Below, piece after piece: positions 1 to 9,299 of a stretch of DNA of 64,000 nt. Position 1 is the stretch's first letter. Each line of letters begins with the position of its first letter. The notes beneath the pieces were generated by a model, which did not search any database, was not told where the DNA came from, and was given only the letters and a program-made list of their open reading frames with translations. The position numbers and the translations under genes are program-made. Location: positions 1 through 64,000 of the forward strand of contig JBGAPZ010000003.1 of the NCBI GenBank assembly GCA_044220975.1, in the 5' to 3' direction. Source of the stretch: SZUA-430 sp044220975 (GTDB lineage: Bacteria; Pseudomonadota; Alphaproteobacteria; Micropepsales; Micropepsaceae).

Positions 1-13
1 CAATAGCTGCGGC

Positions 14-1213
14 CTAAGCCGACTCAAATACGGCGGCAATACCTTGGCCGCCGCCGACGCACATCGTCTCGAGCCCGTAGCGCGCCTTGCGGCGCTTCAT
101 CTCATGAAGCAGCGTCGCAAGAATACGCGCACCCGTGGCCCCGATCGGATGGCCAAGCGAGATGCCGGACCCGTTGACGTTCAGCTTGTTGTGGTCGTGC
201 CAGCCCCAACGCTTCAAAACGCCGAGCACCTGAACGGCGAACGCCTCGTTGAGCTCGACCAGATCGATGTCTTTCCAAGAGAGCTTCGTCCGCGCGAACA
301 GCTTCTCGACGGCGGGCACGGGGCCTAAACCCATCGTCCCGGGATGACACCCGGCCGCCGCCCACCCGACCAGCGTTCCCATGGGCTTCAAGCCCAGCGT
401 CGCAAGCCTGTCTTCGGCCACAATCAAACACGACGCCGCCGCATCGTTCTGTTGGCTCGCGTTCGCAGCCGTGACGACGCCGCCCTTCATGATCGGCTTT
501 AGCGCCGCCAGCGTTTCAATCGTCGCATCCGCGCGCACGCCTTCGTCTCGGCTGACGAGGACCGGATCACCCTTCCGCTGTGGTACCGGAACCGCAACGA
601 TCTCGTCGGCGAATTTCTGCTCGGCCCAAGCGCGCGTCGCGCGGCGGTGGCTCTCGACCGAAAACGCATCCGCTTCCTCTCGTGTGATCTGGCATTCGCG
701 CGCGACGTTCTCCGCCGTTTCGATCATGCCCGAGATCACGCCGAACCGTTCGACCGGCTGCGACCGTTCGCGCCCGCGCTCCAACCGGTCGTACATCTGC
801 ACGTTCCCTGCCCGCGCGCCGGAACGCATTGCAGTCGTGTAGTACTCGATGTTGCTCATGCTCTCGACGCCGCCCGCGATCACGACGTCGGCCGCACCCG
901 TTTCCACCATCATCGCAGCCGTCACGATCGCCTGGAGACCGCCGCCGCAACGACGGTCGAGCTGCATCCCCGGCACCTCGATCGGCAAGTCGGCGGCAAG
1001 CGCTGCCCACCGACCGATACAAGGCGCCTCGCTGTTGGCATAGCTCTGTGCGAAGACAACGTCGTCGATGCGCGCCGGGTCTATGCCGGAACGCTTGACC
1101 GTTTCCCTGATGACATGCGCCGCCAAAGCCTCCGCCGGAATGTCTTTCAATCCGCCGAGGTACTTGGCGACCGGGGTACGGACTGGCGCAACGATAGCGG
1201 CGCGGCGTGTCAT
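14..1213 (-). CDS. Acetyl-CoA acyltransferase (thiolase)
   Basis: Thiolase of 399 aa, the usual family length. It would cleave 3-ketoacyl-CoA with CoA, or run the reverse condensation, in the cytoplasm. Catalytic residues are visible: nucleophile Cys89 in DRRCGGGLQAI, His355 in GHPIGATGA and Cys385 in CVGGGQG. The start at 1213 follows a GGAG box and overlaps the stop of the upstream racemase gene as TGATG, so the two are probably translated together. A longer frame up to 1267 exists but its extra N-terminus is not thiolase-like. Pairing with an alpha-methylacyl-CoA racemase suggests branched-chain acyl-CoA breakdown (inference). The exact substrate cannot be read from the sequence. Confidence 0.93.
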   Translation of the reverse strand: MTRRAAIVAPVRTPVAKYLGGLKDIPAEALAAHVIRETVKRSGIDPARIDDVVFAQSYANSEAPCIGRWAALAADLPIEVPGMQLDRRCGGGLQAIVTAAMMVETGAADVVIAGGVESMSNIEYYTTAMRSGARAGNVQMYDRLERGRERSQPVERFGVISGMIETAENVARECQITREEADAFSVESHRRATRAWAEQKFADEIVAVPVPQRKGDPVLVSRDEGVRADATIETLAALKPIMKGGVVTAANASQQNDAAASCLIVAEDRLATLGLKPMGTLVGWAAAGCHPGTMGLGPVPAVEKLFARTKLSWKDIDLVELNEAFAVQVLGVLKRWGWHDHNKLNVNGSGISLGHPIGATGARILATLLHEMKRRKARYGLETMCVGGGQGIAAVFESA

Positions 1214-2340
1214 CAGATCACTCCCATAGATGTCAGCTCTTCGATACGGGCCGGCGCAAAGCCCCAATCGCGCAGGCTTGATATGTTGTGCCCGCCGACA
1301 ACTGGCGGTGGCCCTTGCACGGCGCCGGGCGTCGCGTCGAACCTCGGCGCCGGCGCCGGTTGGACGACACCCTCAAGCGTTACAAAGGCATCGCGCGCCA
1401 TACTGTGGGGGTGTGACGGCGCTTCGCCAAGTTCAAGCACGGGCGCAAAGCAGACATCGCTGCCTTCCATGATTGCGCACCACTCGGCTCGCGTCTTTGT
1501 AGCAATTACCTTCGCGAGCTTCTCCTTGAGCGTGGGCCATCGCGTACGATCAAGCTGCGCATCGAAATCGGGATCGCTCAACCCTGCTTTCTCGCGCAAC
1601 AGCGCATAAAACTGCGGCTCGATCGAGCCCAAAGCGATCCACGCGCCGTCCGCGCATTTGTAGACATCGTAGAAATGCGCCCCGCCGTCGAGGCGGTTCG
1701 CCGCCCGCTCAGCCGTATGCACCCCCTCGGCCCGAAAGCCGTAAAAATACGACATCAACGAAGCAGCGCCATCCACCATGGCGGCATCCACGACCTGACC
1801 TTTACCCGTTGCTCGCGCATGCGTCAGCGCCGCAAGCAAGCCGAACGCGAGATAGAGCGCGCCGCCGCCAAAGTCGCCGATCAAGTTGAGCGGCGGCACC
1901 GGCCGTTCGCGCGTGCCGATCGCGTGCAGCGCACCGGTGATCGCGATGTAGTTGATGTCGTGCCCGGCCGCGTGCGCAAGTGGCCCCGTCTGCCCCCATC
2001 CCGTCATGCGCCCATAAACGAGCTTGGGGTTTCGTTTCAGAGCGGCGTCCGGCCCAAGCCCCAGCCTCTCCATAACGCCAGGCCTGAAGCCTTCGAACAC
2101 CAGTTCCGCGCGCTCGAACAGCTGCAGGCAAAGTTCGATGGAGCCTTTGTTCTTTAGATCGAGCGCAATGGATTTTCGTCCGCGATGGGTGACGTGATGC
2201 GGTTGCGCCGGACGCGCATCCTTGCGATCGATACGCACCACGTCGGCGCCGAGATCCGAAAGCAACATTCCGCAGAACGGCGCCGGCCCAAGCCCCGCGA
2301 ATTCGACGACCTTCACCCCGCTGAGCGGTCCTTGCGCCAC
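1213..2340 (-). CDS. Alpha-methylacyl-CoA racemase (CoA-transferase family III fold)
   Basis: CaiB/BaiF-fold protein of 375 aa. The sequence is closer to AMACR/MCR racemases than to CoA transferases: AGHDINYIAITGALHAIG carries His127, and GDFGGG carries Asp156, matching the acid/base pair known for the mycobacterial racemase. IALGSIEPQFY is also racemase-like. The enzyme inverts the 2-methyl stereocentre of branched acyl-CoAs so that beta-oxidation can proceed. A GTG start at 2340 is preferred because it follows GGGAGAAG; a longer frame to 2505 encodes an Arg-rich, non-conserved N-terminus. It overlaps the thiolase start by one base and is divergent from the thioesterase at 2495. Confidence 0.9.
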   Translation of the reverse strand: MAQGPLSGVKVVEFAGLGPAPFCGMLLSDLGADVVRIDRKDARPAQPHHVTHRGRKSIALDLKNKGSIELCLQLFERAELVFEGFRPGVMERLGLGPDAALKRNPKLVYGRMTGWGQTGPLAHAAGHDINYIAITGALHAIGTRERPVPPLNLIGDFGGGALYLAFGLLAALTHARATGKGQVVDAAMVDGAASLMSYFYGFRAEGVHTAERAANRLDGGAHFYDVYKCADGAWIALGSIEPQFYALLREKAGLSDPDFDAQLDRTRWPTLKEKLAKVIATKTRAEWCAIMEGSDVCFAPVLELGEAPSHPHSMARDAFVTLEGVVQPAPAPRFDATPGAVQGPPPVVGGHNISSLRDWGFAPARIEELTSMGVI

Positions 2341-2494
2341 GAGCTTCTCCCTTTGGCTGCGCCTCTTTTCGATCCTGGCCGTCCGGAAGTCCAGCCTCCG
2401 CCGACGTAACGTCACGCCGAAATGTCGTGGCCGAAACGGCTGACAGACCCTTGCGCCTGTGGCATCAACATCTGTCGAAGCACAACGGACAAAC

Positions 2495-3415
2495 ATGGCG
2501 AGCATGATCGAAGTCGCACGCTCCAGCGTTCAAACCTGGGAATGCGATCAAATGGGACACATGAACGTGCAGTTCTATGTCGCAAAGGCCGATGACGGCT
2601 TGAGCGCACTCGCGGCCACCCTCGGTTTGAGCCCGCGCGCACGAGGTAGCGACCGCGCCACGCTGGTGCCCCGCGAACAGCATATCCGCTTCCAACGTGA
2701 GCTTCGCCCCGGGGCACCCTACGTCGTTGAAGCGGGCGTGCTGCTCGCCAAAAGCGAAGGCCTGATCGTTTACGAGGAGATGAAAAACATCGCGAGCGGA
2801 GCTATCGCCGCGACCTTTGTGACGCGTGCCGAATGGGCGGATGCCGCTCTGCGCGGCGGCGGCCTGCCGCTACCCATCACCGCCGTGGCGAAAGCAGCAC
2901 CCGTCATGGTCGAACTGCCTCAGCATGGCCAGCCTCGCGGCCTGGAGTTGACGCCGGCACGGCCTGCACCGTCGCTGTCCGAGGCCGAACAGCTTGGTCT
3001 CATCACAACGCTGCGATGCGCGGTTTTGCGTGAGCATTGCGACGCGCACGGCTACATGCTCCCCCGCCACTACATGGGCCGCGTTTCGGACGCCATCCCG
3101 AACCTGATCGCGCAGACCCGCGGCGAAGATCGCTCGACAAGTTCCACCGGCGGTGCCGCGCTCGAATACCGCTTCGTCTACCGCATGCCTGCGCGCGAGG
3201 GCGATTTGCTCATACTGAAAAGCGGACTGCGCTCGGTTTCGTCGAAAACCTATATCTGGTGTCATTGGCTGTTCGACGCGGAAAGCGGCGAGTGTTTTGC
3301 CACTGCGGAGGCCGTCGCCATCGCGATGGACCTAACAACTCGCAAGGCGATCGACATCCCATCCGACATGCGCACACAGCTCGAGAGCCTCATCATCCCG
3401 GGGCTTTCGGCTTAA
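2495..3415 (+). CDS. Acyl-CoA thioesterase, two hot-dog domains
   Basis: Protein of 306 aa with two hot-dog units. The first begins near residue 15 with WECDQMGHMNVQFYV, and the second near residue 180 with VLREHCDAHGYMLPRHYM. Both carry the Asp-x-x-Gly/His-x-x pattern seen in 4HBT-type thioesterases. It probably hydrolyses acyl-CoAs. The start is placed at ATG 2495; an in-frame GTG at 2459 lies further upstream without a better ribosome site. It is divergent from the racemase/thiolase pair, with a 154-bp gap that must hold both promoters, and ends 5 bp from the convergent hydrolase gene. Chain length and substrate are unknown. Confidence 0.8.
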   Translation: MASMIEVARSSVQTWECDQMGHMNVQFYVAKADDGLSALAATLGLSPRARGSDRATLVPREQHIRFQRELRPGAPYVVEAGVLLAKSEGLIVYEEMKNIASGAIAATFVTRAEWADAALRGGGLPLPITAVAKAAPVMVELPQHGQPRGLELTPARPAPSLSEAEQLGLITTLRCAVLREHCDAHGYMLPRHYMGRVSDAIPNLIAQTRGEDRSTSSTGGAALEYRFVYRMPAREGDLLILKSGLRSVSSKTYIWCHWLFDAESGECFATAEAVAIAMDLTTRKAIDIPSDMRTQLESLIIPGLSA

Positions 3416-3420
3416 GACGC

Positions 3421-4338
3421 CTAAAGCCCCGCCATCGCGCGCACTTCGCGCTGTACGATGCCCGGGTACTCCATCGGCAAGAAGTGGCTTGCGCCCGGAA
3501 CCTTCACGACGCGAATGTCGGGACGGCGCGCGATCAACAGTTCCACGACCGGATCGGGACACGTCGAGCGCTTGTCGCCGACGATCAGCGTCAACGGACA
3601 ACGCAGGCCGTCAAGCTCGCGCCAGATGTCGACCGCGTTGCTGCTGTAGTTGGCGGCTTCCCATCCCGGTGTACACGCCAAACGTATCTGCTTGTCGTCG
3701 ACGAAATCGACCGTGCCGCCGACGATGTAGTCGTGCACGACCTCTTCCGGCCACGTGCGGAACGCACCGCGTCCGCGATAAGCGTCGAACATCGCCTCGC
3801 GCGATGGCCAAATCCCGCGCCGCTTCTTTGCCTGCGCGACGAGCGGCGAAACCCGATCCGCAAGACCCAGCGCGCGCATGATCTTCAGCCAGCGAATATA
3901 CCCAGGTGGCAAGATCACGGGCTCGACCAAGACCAACCCCGTGACCCAGGTCGGCTTGGCAAGCGCCACCATCAAGCTGGCGGTCGCGCCCATCGAATGC
4001 CCGACCAGCATCTTCGGCCGCCCGTCGAGTTCTTGCAGCGTGCGCATAATGTCATCGCGATAGATGTGCCACGAGCGCATGCCCTTTGGATTCGCAGCCA
4101 GCGTCGTTTGCCCGTGTCCGCGTAGATCGCTCGCATAGATACGCATATCCCGCGCGAGCGGATCGAGGAACGTGCGGTAGGTAAGCGCGTTAAACCCGTT
4201 GGCATGCGCAAAGTGCGCAGCCGGCGCGCGCACGTTCGCCGCCTCCCAGGCAAGGTATGAAACTTCGCCATCCCACATCTTGATGGCGCGCCGTTCGGGC
4301 GCTTGTTGCACCAAACGAACGGCCGCAGCGGCGGTCAT
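3421..4338 (-). CDS. Alpha/beta hydrolase
   Basis: Alpha/beta-hydrolase-fold enzyme of 305 aa. The nucleophile elbow VGHSMGA holds Ser115, LRGHGQT resembles the oxyanion/strand 4 region, Asp lies in LIVGDKRS and the catalytic His285 is in GASHFLPMEYP. There is no signal peptide, so it is probably cytoplasmic. ATG at 4338 follows GAGGGGA. The gene sits convergent to the thioesterase with only 5 bp between stops. The substrate is not predictable; ester, lactone or haloalkane hydrolases all share this layout. A GC-rich hairpin at 4385-4414 lies just upstream. Confidence 0.82.
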   Translation of the reverse strand: MTAAAAVRLVQQAPERRAIKMWDGEVSYLAWEAANVRAPAAHFAHANGFNALTYRTFLDPLARDMRIYASDLRGHGQTTLAANPKGMRSWHIYRDDIMRTLQELDGRPKMLVGHSMGATASLMVALAKPTWVTGLVLVEPVILPPGYIRWLKIMRALGLADRVSPLVAQAKKRRGIWPSREAMFDAYRGRGAFRTWPEEVVHDYIVGGTVDFVDDKQIRLACTPGWEAANYSSNAVDIWRELDGLRCPLTLIVGDKRSTCPDPVVELLIARRPDIRVVKVPGASHFLPMEYPGIVQREVRAMAGL

Positions 4339-4384
4339 CGGATCCCCTCACGTCGCGCAACGATTCACGCCTGAATCAGTTGCA

Positions 4385-4414
4385 GCGCGCGGGGACTCTG
4401 CCAGCCCCGCGCGC
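4385..4414. other. GC-rich hairpin between genes
   Basis: Perfect 10-bp arms, GCGCGCGGGG and CCCCGCGCGC, around a 10-nt loop. It lies downstream of the secreted-protein gene at 4470 and upstream of the hydrolase at 4338. There is no T-tract on either side, so a classic intrinsic terminator is not supported; it could aid Rho-dependent termination or protect mRNA ends. Confidence 0.45.
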
Positions 4415-4469
4415 ACAACAAAAGCACGACGAATTTGAACGGCGTTCAAAAAGACGCCGGACTTGGCGC

Positions 4470-5000
4470 CTAATCCTTGGCGCGTGTCATCGAAAGGGCC
4501 GCTTCCCGGGCCACAGTTCCGTTCGTAATGCGCTTGAAGGCGAGGTTCATATGATCCGCGTCCTTCAGCGTCCGGTCGTAGATCGTCACATCCCACTGCC
4601 CATCGTCCGCGATGACGAGCTGCGTGATGCTGAGTGTGGAGCCCGAAATGCGCGCCCAGGTCGTCTTCTTGCCCTCGGTCGCACTACCGGATTTCACGTC
4701 GGCATAGACGTTTGGCCCCTTGCCCTTTTTGAAGGTCAACGACGAGGTCTTCACCTTCGACTTCGAGCCGTCATCGACGCTCGACGACATGGTCGTCCAA
4801 GAGATCTTGAACCCGTCCGCCGCCTTTTCGATGACCACTTCGGAATCCCGCGATTGCGTGGCCTTTGCAGTGGCCGCGCCTTGCGTTGCCTGTCCGCTGC
4901 CGATCCAGCGGCCGACGAAGTCTTCGATTTTGCGATCAGCGGCATGTGCCGCTGTTGCCAACAGCAAAGCGGCTGTTCCGAGCGCGAGAGCGATGCGCAT
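4470..5000 (-). CDS. Secreted protein of unknown function (paralogue A)
   Basis: Protein of 176 aa with a clear Sec signal peptide (residues 1-20, cleavage after AHA). The mature part begins ADRKIEDFVGRWIGSG and is rich in short alternating beta-like segments, which suggests a small periplasmic beta-barrel or lipocalin-like fold (inference). I do not recognise a named family. The next gene at 5094 encodes a protein with the same plan: signal peptide, ADR-x3-DF-x-G start, SEVVI/SQVVI strand, a TLSI motif and a YDRTL motif near the C-terminus. The two are tandem paralogues, probably co-transcribed across a 93-bp gap. Confidence 0.75.
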   Translation of the reverse strand: MRIALALGTAALLLATAAHAADRKIEDFVGRWIGSGQATQGAATAKATQSRDSEVVIEKAADGFKISWTTMSSSVDDGSKSKVKTSSLTFKKGKGPNVYADVKSGSATEGKKTTWARISGSTLSITQLVIADDGQWDVTIYDRTLKDADHMNLAFKRITNGTVAREAALSMTRAKD

Positions 5001-5093
5001 GTTTCGTGTCCCCTTGGGATAAGAGTTGCCGGGCGCCCCTGCCCTAACCAGGTCGCATCAAATCATGCCCGGCCGCCGGCGCGCAACGCCCGC

Positions 5094-5642
5094 CTAGTTA
5101 ACTTTCGCGGGACCCTTCAGCAGGTTCAGATGAACAGCCCGCACAATCCGGCTGTTTTCGAACCGCGTGAAGCGCACATCCATGCCCTTTTGCGTCAGCG
5201 TACGGTCGTAGTGCGTGATAAAATACCCGCCGTCCGGCCCAGCGGAAACCTGAACGATGCTGAGCGTGTCGCCTTTGATCACCGCCCATGACGTGTCCTG
5301 ATTGAGATTGAGGTCACCGGAAGTGATGTCCCGAAACAGCCCGGGCTTGTCCGCCGGACGGAAGGTCTGGCTGTACGTCTTTGTATTCGCAGTTGAGGGA
5401 AGCTCGTCGCCCTCCAACTTCAACGTCGACCACTCGATCGTAAAACCCTTCTCTGCCGGCGCCGGCCGAATCACGACCTGGCTGAAACGGGTTTCCTTCT
5501 CCTTGCCTTTCGCGGCTGTCGCATCGACCTCGCCGTGGCCGAGATAGACGCCGTAGAAGTCCGCGACATTGCGGTCGGCGGCTTGAGCGGAAACGGAGGC
5601 AAAGGCGAAAAGAACGGCAATGGCAGCAACGACGGCGCGCAT
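5094..5642 (-). CDS. Secreted protein of unknown function (paralogue B)
   Basis: Protein of 182 aa; signal peptide about residues 1-21 ending SAQA, then ADRNVADFYGVYLGHG. It aligns end to end by eye with the product of the gene at 4470, sharing RFSQVVI, GDTLSIVQV and YDRTLTQKG-type segments. ATG 5642 is preferred over an in-frame GTG at 5651 because AAGGGG then sits at a workable distance. The role is unknown; secretion and duplication suggest an envelope or periplasmic binding function. No catalytic motif is seen. Confidence 0.75.
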   Translation of the reverse strand: MRAVVAAIAVLFAFASVSAQAADRNVADFYGVYLGHGEVDATAAKGKEKETRFSQVVIRPAPAEKGFTIEWSTLKLEGDELPSTANTKTYSQTFRPADKPGLFRDITSGDLNLNQDTSWAVIKGDTLSIVQVSAGPDGGYFITHYDRTLTQKGMDVRFTRFENSRIVRAVHLNLLKGPAKVN

Positions 5643-5787
5643 GGCGAACACCCCTTGTGGTTGTCGTGAGCTAACACGACGAGAAGCCTAAGGCAAAGAG
5701 GATGCCCATCACGCCTTGGCGCAACTGCAGATCGCGCATTTTCTCTTCGGACAACTGCCGTTTGGCGGCCCTAGAGCTTCGCCCAAC

Positions 5788-5820
5788 AAAAAAGGGGCGC
5801 GGCTTGCGACGCCGCGCCCC
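5788..5820 (-). terminator. Rho-independent terminator of the beta-oxidation operon
   Basis: Read on the minus strand: a 10-bp GC-only stem (5811-5820 pairing with 5794-5803), a 7-nt loop, then six Ts (5788-5793). It lies 20 bp past the fadJ-like stop codon, as expected for the end of the merR-to-fadJ operon. Confidence 0.88.
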
Positions 5821-5839
5821 TAACAGTCAAAGCGTAAAC

Positions 5840-8047
5840 CTACGCCGCCTTCTTCGCCGGGTTGAAGCGGCCGTAGAACGTGTCGCCCTTTTCCGCCATG
5901 TCGCGCAGCAGCTTGCCCGGCAAGAAGCGCTTGCCGTATTTCTGCGCAAAGCGGTCGCAGTCTTCGACGAACTTCTTCGTGCCGACGGTGTCGATCACCG
6001 AAAGCGGTCCGCCGGTGTAGGGCGCAAAGCCCCACCCTAAGATCGCGCCGACATCCGCCTCGCGAGGATCGGTGACGACGTTTTCTTCAAAGCAGCGAGC
6101 CGCCTCGATCGCCTGGCGATAGAGGAAGCGTTTCTTGAGTTCGTCCACGAGTTCCGGCGTGGACGACGTGACCTTGTACTTCACGATGTCCTTCAAGCCC
6201 GGCCACAGACGCTTCTTTCCGCCGTCCGACGGATAGTCGTAGAAGCCCTTGCCGTTCTTGCGGCCATAGCGTCCGAGTTTTGCGACCATGCTTTCGATCA
6301 GCGTGTCTGCAGGCCCCGACTCGTACTTGTCGCCGAGGTCCTTCTTCGTCTGTTCGCGCACCTTGTACGCAAGGTCGAGCGCCACGTCGTCCGCAAGCTC
6401 CAGCGGCCCGCGCGGCATGCCGGTCATGCGGCCGACATTGTCGATGATCGCCGGCGCAATGCCTTCGGCGAGCATCTCTTGGCCTTCGGCGACATAGGTA
6501 CCGAAGCACCGGGACGTATAGAACCCGCGAGAATCGTTGACGACGATCGGCGTCTTTTTGATCTGCTTCACGTAATCGACGGCCATCGCCAGCGCATAGT
6601 CGCCAGTCTTCTTGCCGGTGATGATCTCGACGAGCTGCATCTTATCGACCGGCGAGAAGAAGTGGATGCCGACGAAGTTGTTCGGCCGCACACTCGCTTC
6701 CGCCAAGCCCGTGATCGGCAACGTAGACGTGTTCGATCCGAACACCGCCTTGTCGGTCAGATGCGCCTCGGCCTTCTTGGTGACGTCCGCCTTGATCTCG
6801 CGGGTTTCGAACACCGCTTCGATCACAAGATCGCATCCCTTGAGATCGTCGTAGTTCGCCGACGGCTTGATCAGCGAGAGCAGCTTCTCTTTCTTCTCCA
6901 CCGTCGACCGCCCCTTCGCGATCTGCCCGTCCAGCAGCTTCACGGAATAGGCTTTGCCCTTCTCCGCCTCTTCGATGGAGCGGTCGATCAGCACAACTTC
7001 CATGCCGGCTTGCGCCGACACGTAAGCGATGCCCGCACCCATCATGCCGGCACCCAGCACGCCGAGCTTCTTGACCGCCGTCGGCGCAACATTCGCCGGA
7101 CGCCGCGCGCCCTTGCCCAAATCCTGCATCGAAAGGAACAGCGAGCGGATCATGTTCCGCGACGCCGGATCCATCAGCAGCTTCGTGAAGTAGCGCGCCT
7201 CGATGCGAAGACCCGCATCGATCGGCACTGCAAGCCCCTCATAGACGCACGACAGGATGTAGCGCTGCGCCGGATAGTTGTTGAACGATGTCTTGCGATA
7301 GAGGGCATTGCCCATCGTGAAGGCCGTCGACGTGCCCTTGTCGTTCGGCAAGCCGCCCGGAACCTCGAACCCCTTCTTATCCCAAGGCTGCACCGGATCG
7401 GGTGTTTCCTTGATCCAACGCTTCGCCTCGGCGATCAGCTGATCGGCGGGCACGACCTTGTGCACGACTTTCTTGGCGGCCGCGTCGCCCGGACTGAGCG
7501 ATGAGCCCTGCATGATCAATTGCATCGCATTCTGCGCGCCCATCAGACGCGGCAAACGCTGCGTGCCGCCGCCGCCCGGCAACAGGCCGACCTTCGACTC
7601 CGGCAGGCCCAATTGGATCTTCGGATTGTCGGCCACGACGCGATAATGACACGCGAGCGTCACTTCCAACCCGCCACCGAGCGCAAGCCCGTTGATAGCA
7701 GCCACAACCGGCTTTCCGCACGTCTCAAGCTTGCGAAGCAGCATGTTGAACTGCAGCACGCCCTCATAGCGCTGCCGCACGCGTTCCTCTTCACTCTTGG
7801 GCTGACCCTCGCCCGAAGCGGCACCTTCCATCTCGTCCAGAGCCGCGCCGGCGCAAAAGCCGTTTGCCTTACCCGACGTAATGACTGCGCCTTTAATCGT
7901 CGCATCGCCCGCGATCTTCACGATCGCAGCGCCGATATCGGCCAACGCCTTGTTCGACAGCACGTTCATCGAGCGCTCCGGGTCGTCCCACGTCAGCGTC
8001 ACGATCCCGTCCGCATCCTGATTCCACTTAAAGACCTTGAGTTCCAT
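5840..8047 (-). CDS. fadJ: Bifunctional enoyl-CoA hydratase / 3-hydroxyacyl-CoA dehydrogenase
   Basis: FadJ/FadB-type multifunctional enzyme of 735 aa, full length. The N-terminal crotonase domain (about 1-190) shows NGLALGGGLEVTLACHYR and the catalytic Glu in LPESKVGLLPGGGGTQR. The NAD-binding domain starts near residue 330 with LGAGMMGAGIA, and the dehydrogenase His lies in GIHFFSPVDKM. The C-terminal helical domain completes the enzyme. It catalyses hydration of trans-2-enoyl-CoA and NAD-dependent oxidation to 3-ketoacyl-CoA. The thiolase gene ends 16 bp upstream, so both beta-oxidation subunits are made together. A strong terminator follows. FadJ rather than FadB is a family-level call. 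Confidence 0.93.
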   Translation of the reverse strand: MELKVFKWNQDADGIVTLTWDDPERSMNVLSNKALADIGAAIVKIAGDATIKGAVITSGKANGFCAGAALDEMEGAASGEGQPKSEEERVRQRYEGVLQFNMLLRKLETCGKPVVAAINGLALGGGLEVTLACHYRVVADNPKIQLGLPESKVGLLPGGGGTQRLPRLMGAQNAMQLIMQGSSLSPGDAAAKKVVHKVVPADQLIAEAKRWIKETPDPVQPWDKKGFEVPGGLPNDKGTSTAFTMGNALYRKTSFNNYPAQRYILSCVYEGLAVPIDAGLRIEARYFTKLLMDPASRNMIRSLFLSMQDLGKGARRPANVAPTAVKKLGVLGAGMMGAGIAYVSAQAGMEVVLIDRSIEEAEKGKAYSVKLLDGQIAKGRSTVEKKEKLLSLIKPSANYDDLKGCDLVIEAVFETREIKADVTKKAEAHLTDKAVFGSNTSTLPITGLAEASVRPNNFVGIHFFSPVDKMQLVEIITGKKTGDYALAMAVDYVKQIKKTPIVVNDSRGFYTSRCFGTYVAEGQEMLAEGIAPAIIDNVGRMTGMPRGPLELADDVALDLAYKVREQTKKDLGDKYESGPADTLIESMVAKLGRYGRKNGKGFYDYPSDGGKKRLWPGLKDIVKYKVTSSTPELVDELKKRFLYRQAIEAARCFEENVVTDPREADVGAILGWGFAPYTGGPLSVIDTVGTKKFVEDCDRFAQKYGKRFLPGKLLRDMAEKGDTFYGRFNPAKKAA

Positions 8048-8062
8048 TGTTCTTTTTCTCCC

Positions 8063-9268
8063 TTAGACGCGTTCGATGATCGTGGCCGTGCCCATGCCGG
8101 CGCCGACACAGAGCGTCACAAGCGCCGTGTTCAGGTTCCGCCGCTCAAGCTCGTCCAAGACCGTGCCCAAAATCATCGCGCCCGTAGCGCCGAGCGGGTG
8201 CCCCATCGCGATCGCGCCGCCATTCACGTTGATCTTGTCATGCGGAACGTCGAGCACCTTCATAAAGCGCATCACGACCGACGCGAACGCCTCGTTCAAT
8301 TCGAAGAGGTCGATGTCCTTCGCCGTCATGCCGGCGCGCTTCAGCACCTTCTGCGTAACGAGCGCGGGGCCCGTCAGCATGATGCACGGCTCCGACCCGA
8401 TCGACGCGAACGCGCGGATGCGCGCGCGCGGCTTCAAGCCTTGGCTCTTTCCGGCCTCCTTCGTGCCCAACAGCACAGCAGCCGCGCCGTCCACTATGCC
8501 CGAGGAGTTGCCCGCGTGATGCACGTGATTGATTTGCTCGACCTCCGGATAGCGCTGCTGCGCCACCGAATCGAACGCGAACTCGCCCGGCATTGCGAAC
8601 GCCGGCTGCAACGCCGCCAGCGTTTGCATCGTCGTATCGGCGCGCATGTGTTCGTCGCGGTCCAAAATCGTGAGCCCGTTGATGTCCTTCACCGGGGTAA
8701 CCGACTTTTTGAAGTAGCCATTCTTCCACGCATTCGCCGCGCGCTTCTGGCTCTCAACCGAGTACGCATCGACGTCGTCGCGCGAAAACCCGTCGAGTGT
8801 CGCAATGAGGTCGGCGCCAATGCCTTGCGGCGTAAAGTAGGTCTTGATCGCAACCGAGGGGTCCGTCGCCCACGCGCCGCCCGAAGCGCCCATGCCCACG
8901 CGGCTCATCGATTCGACGCCGCCGCCGATCGTCATGTCGGACTGCCCCGACATCACCTGCGCCGCCGCCATATTGCAGGCTTCCAGACCGCTCGCGCAGA
9001 ACCGGTTGATCTGCACGCCCGCAGTGCTCTCGGCGTAGTCGGCGTTCAGCACTGCGATGCGCGCGATGTTCGAGCCCTGCTCGCCCACCGGGTCGACGCA
9101 CCCGAACACGACGTCGTCGACGATCGACGTGTCCAGCTTGTTGCGGTCGCGGATGTTTTTCAGCACCTGCGTGCCCAGCTCCAGCGCCGTCACCTCGTGC
9201 AGCGCGCCGTCCTTACGTCCCTTGCCGCGCGGCGTGCGCACGGTGTCGTAGATGAAACACTCAGTCAT
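8063..9268 (-). CDS. fadI: Acetyl-CoA C-acyltransferase (beta-oxidation thiolase)
   Basis: Thiolase of 401 aa. Nucleophile Cys lies in INRFCASGLEAC (near residue 90), the catalytic His in MGHPLGATGA and the second Cys in LCVGAGMG close to the C-terminus. It performs the last step of beta-oxidation, releasing acetyl-CoA, and is the partner of the downstream FadJ-type enzyme. It differs clearly from the thiolase at 14-1213, so the window encodes two separate thiolases. It lies between the PaiB-like gene (31-bp gap) and fadJ (15-bp gap). The FadI/FadA assignment rests on pairing, not on substrate data. Confidence 0.92.
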   Translation of the reverse strand: MTECFIYDTVRTPRGKGRKDGALHEVTALELGTQVLKNIRDRNKLDTSIVDDVVFGCVDPVGEQGSNIARIAVLNADYAESTAGVQINRFCASGLEACNMAAAQVMSGQSDMTIGGGVESMSRVGMGASGGAWATDPSVAIKTYFTPQGIGADLIATLDGFSRDDVDAYSVESQKRAANAWKNGYFKKSVTPVKDINGLTILDRDEHMRADTTMQTLAALQPAFAMPGEFAFDSVAQQRYPEVEQINHVHHAGNSSGIVDGAAAVLLGTKEAGKSQGLKPRARIRAFASIGSEPCIMLTGPALVTQKVLKRAGMTAKDIDLFELNEAFASVVMRFMKVLDVPHDKINVNGGAIAMGHPLGATGAMILGTVLDELERRNLNTALVTLCVGAGMGTATIIERV

Positions 9269-9299
9269 AGCTTCCTCCGTTTTCTCAAAAACTCGAAAC

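Noticed and set aside
5690..5780. Short minus-strand frame ending GILFALGFSSC just past the fadJ terminator
   Set aside because: Only about 17-22 codons with no ribosome site; likely part of the upstream region of the secreted-protein gene.
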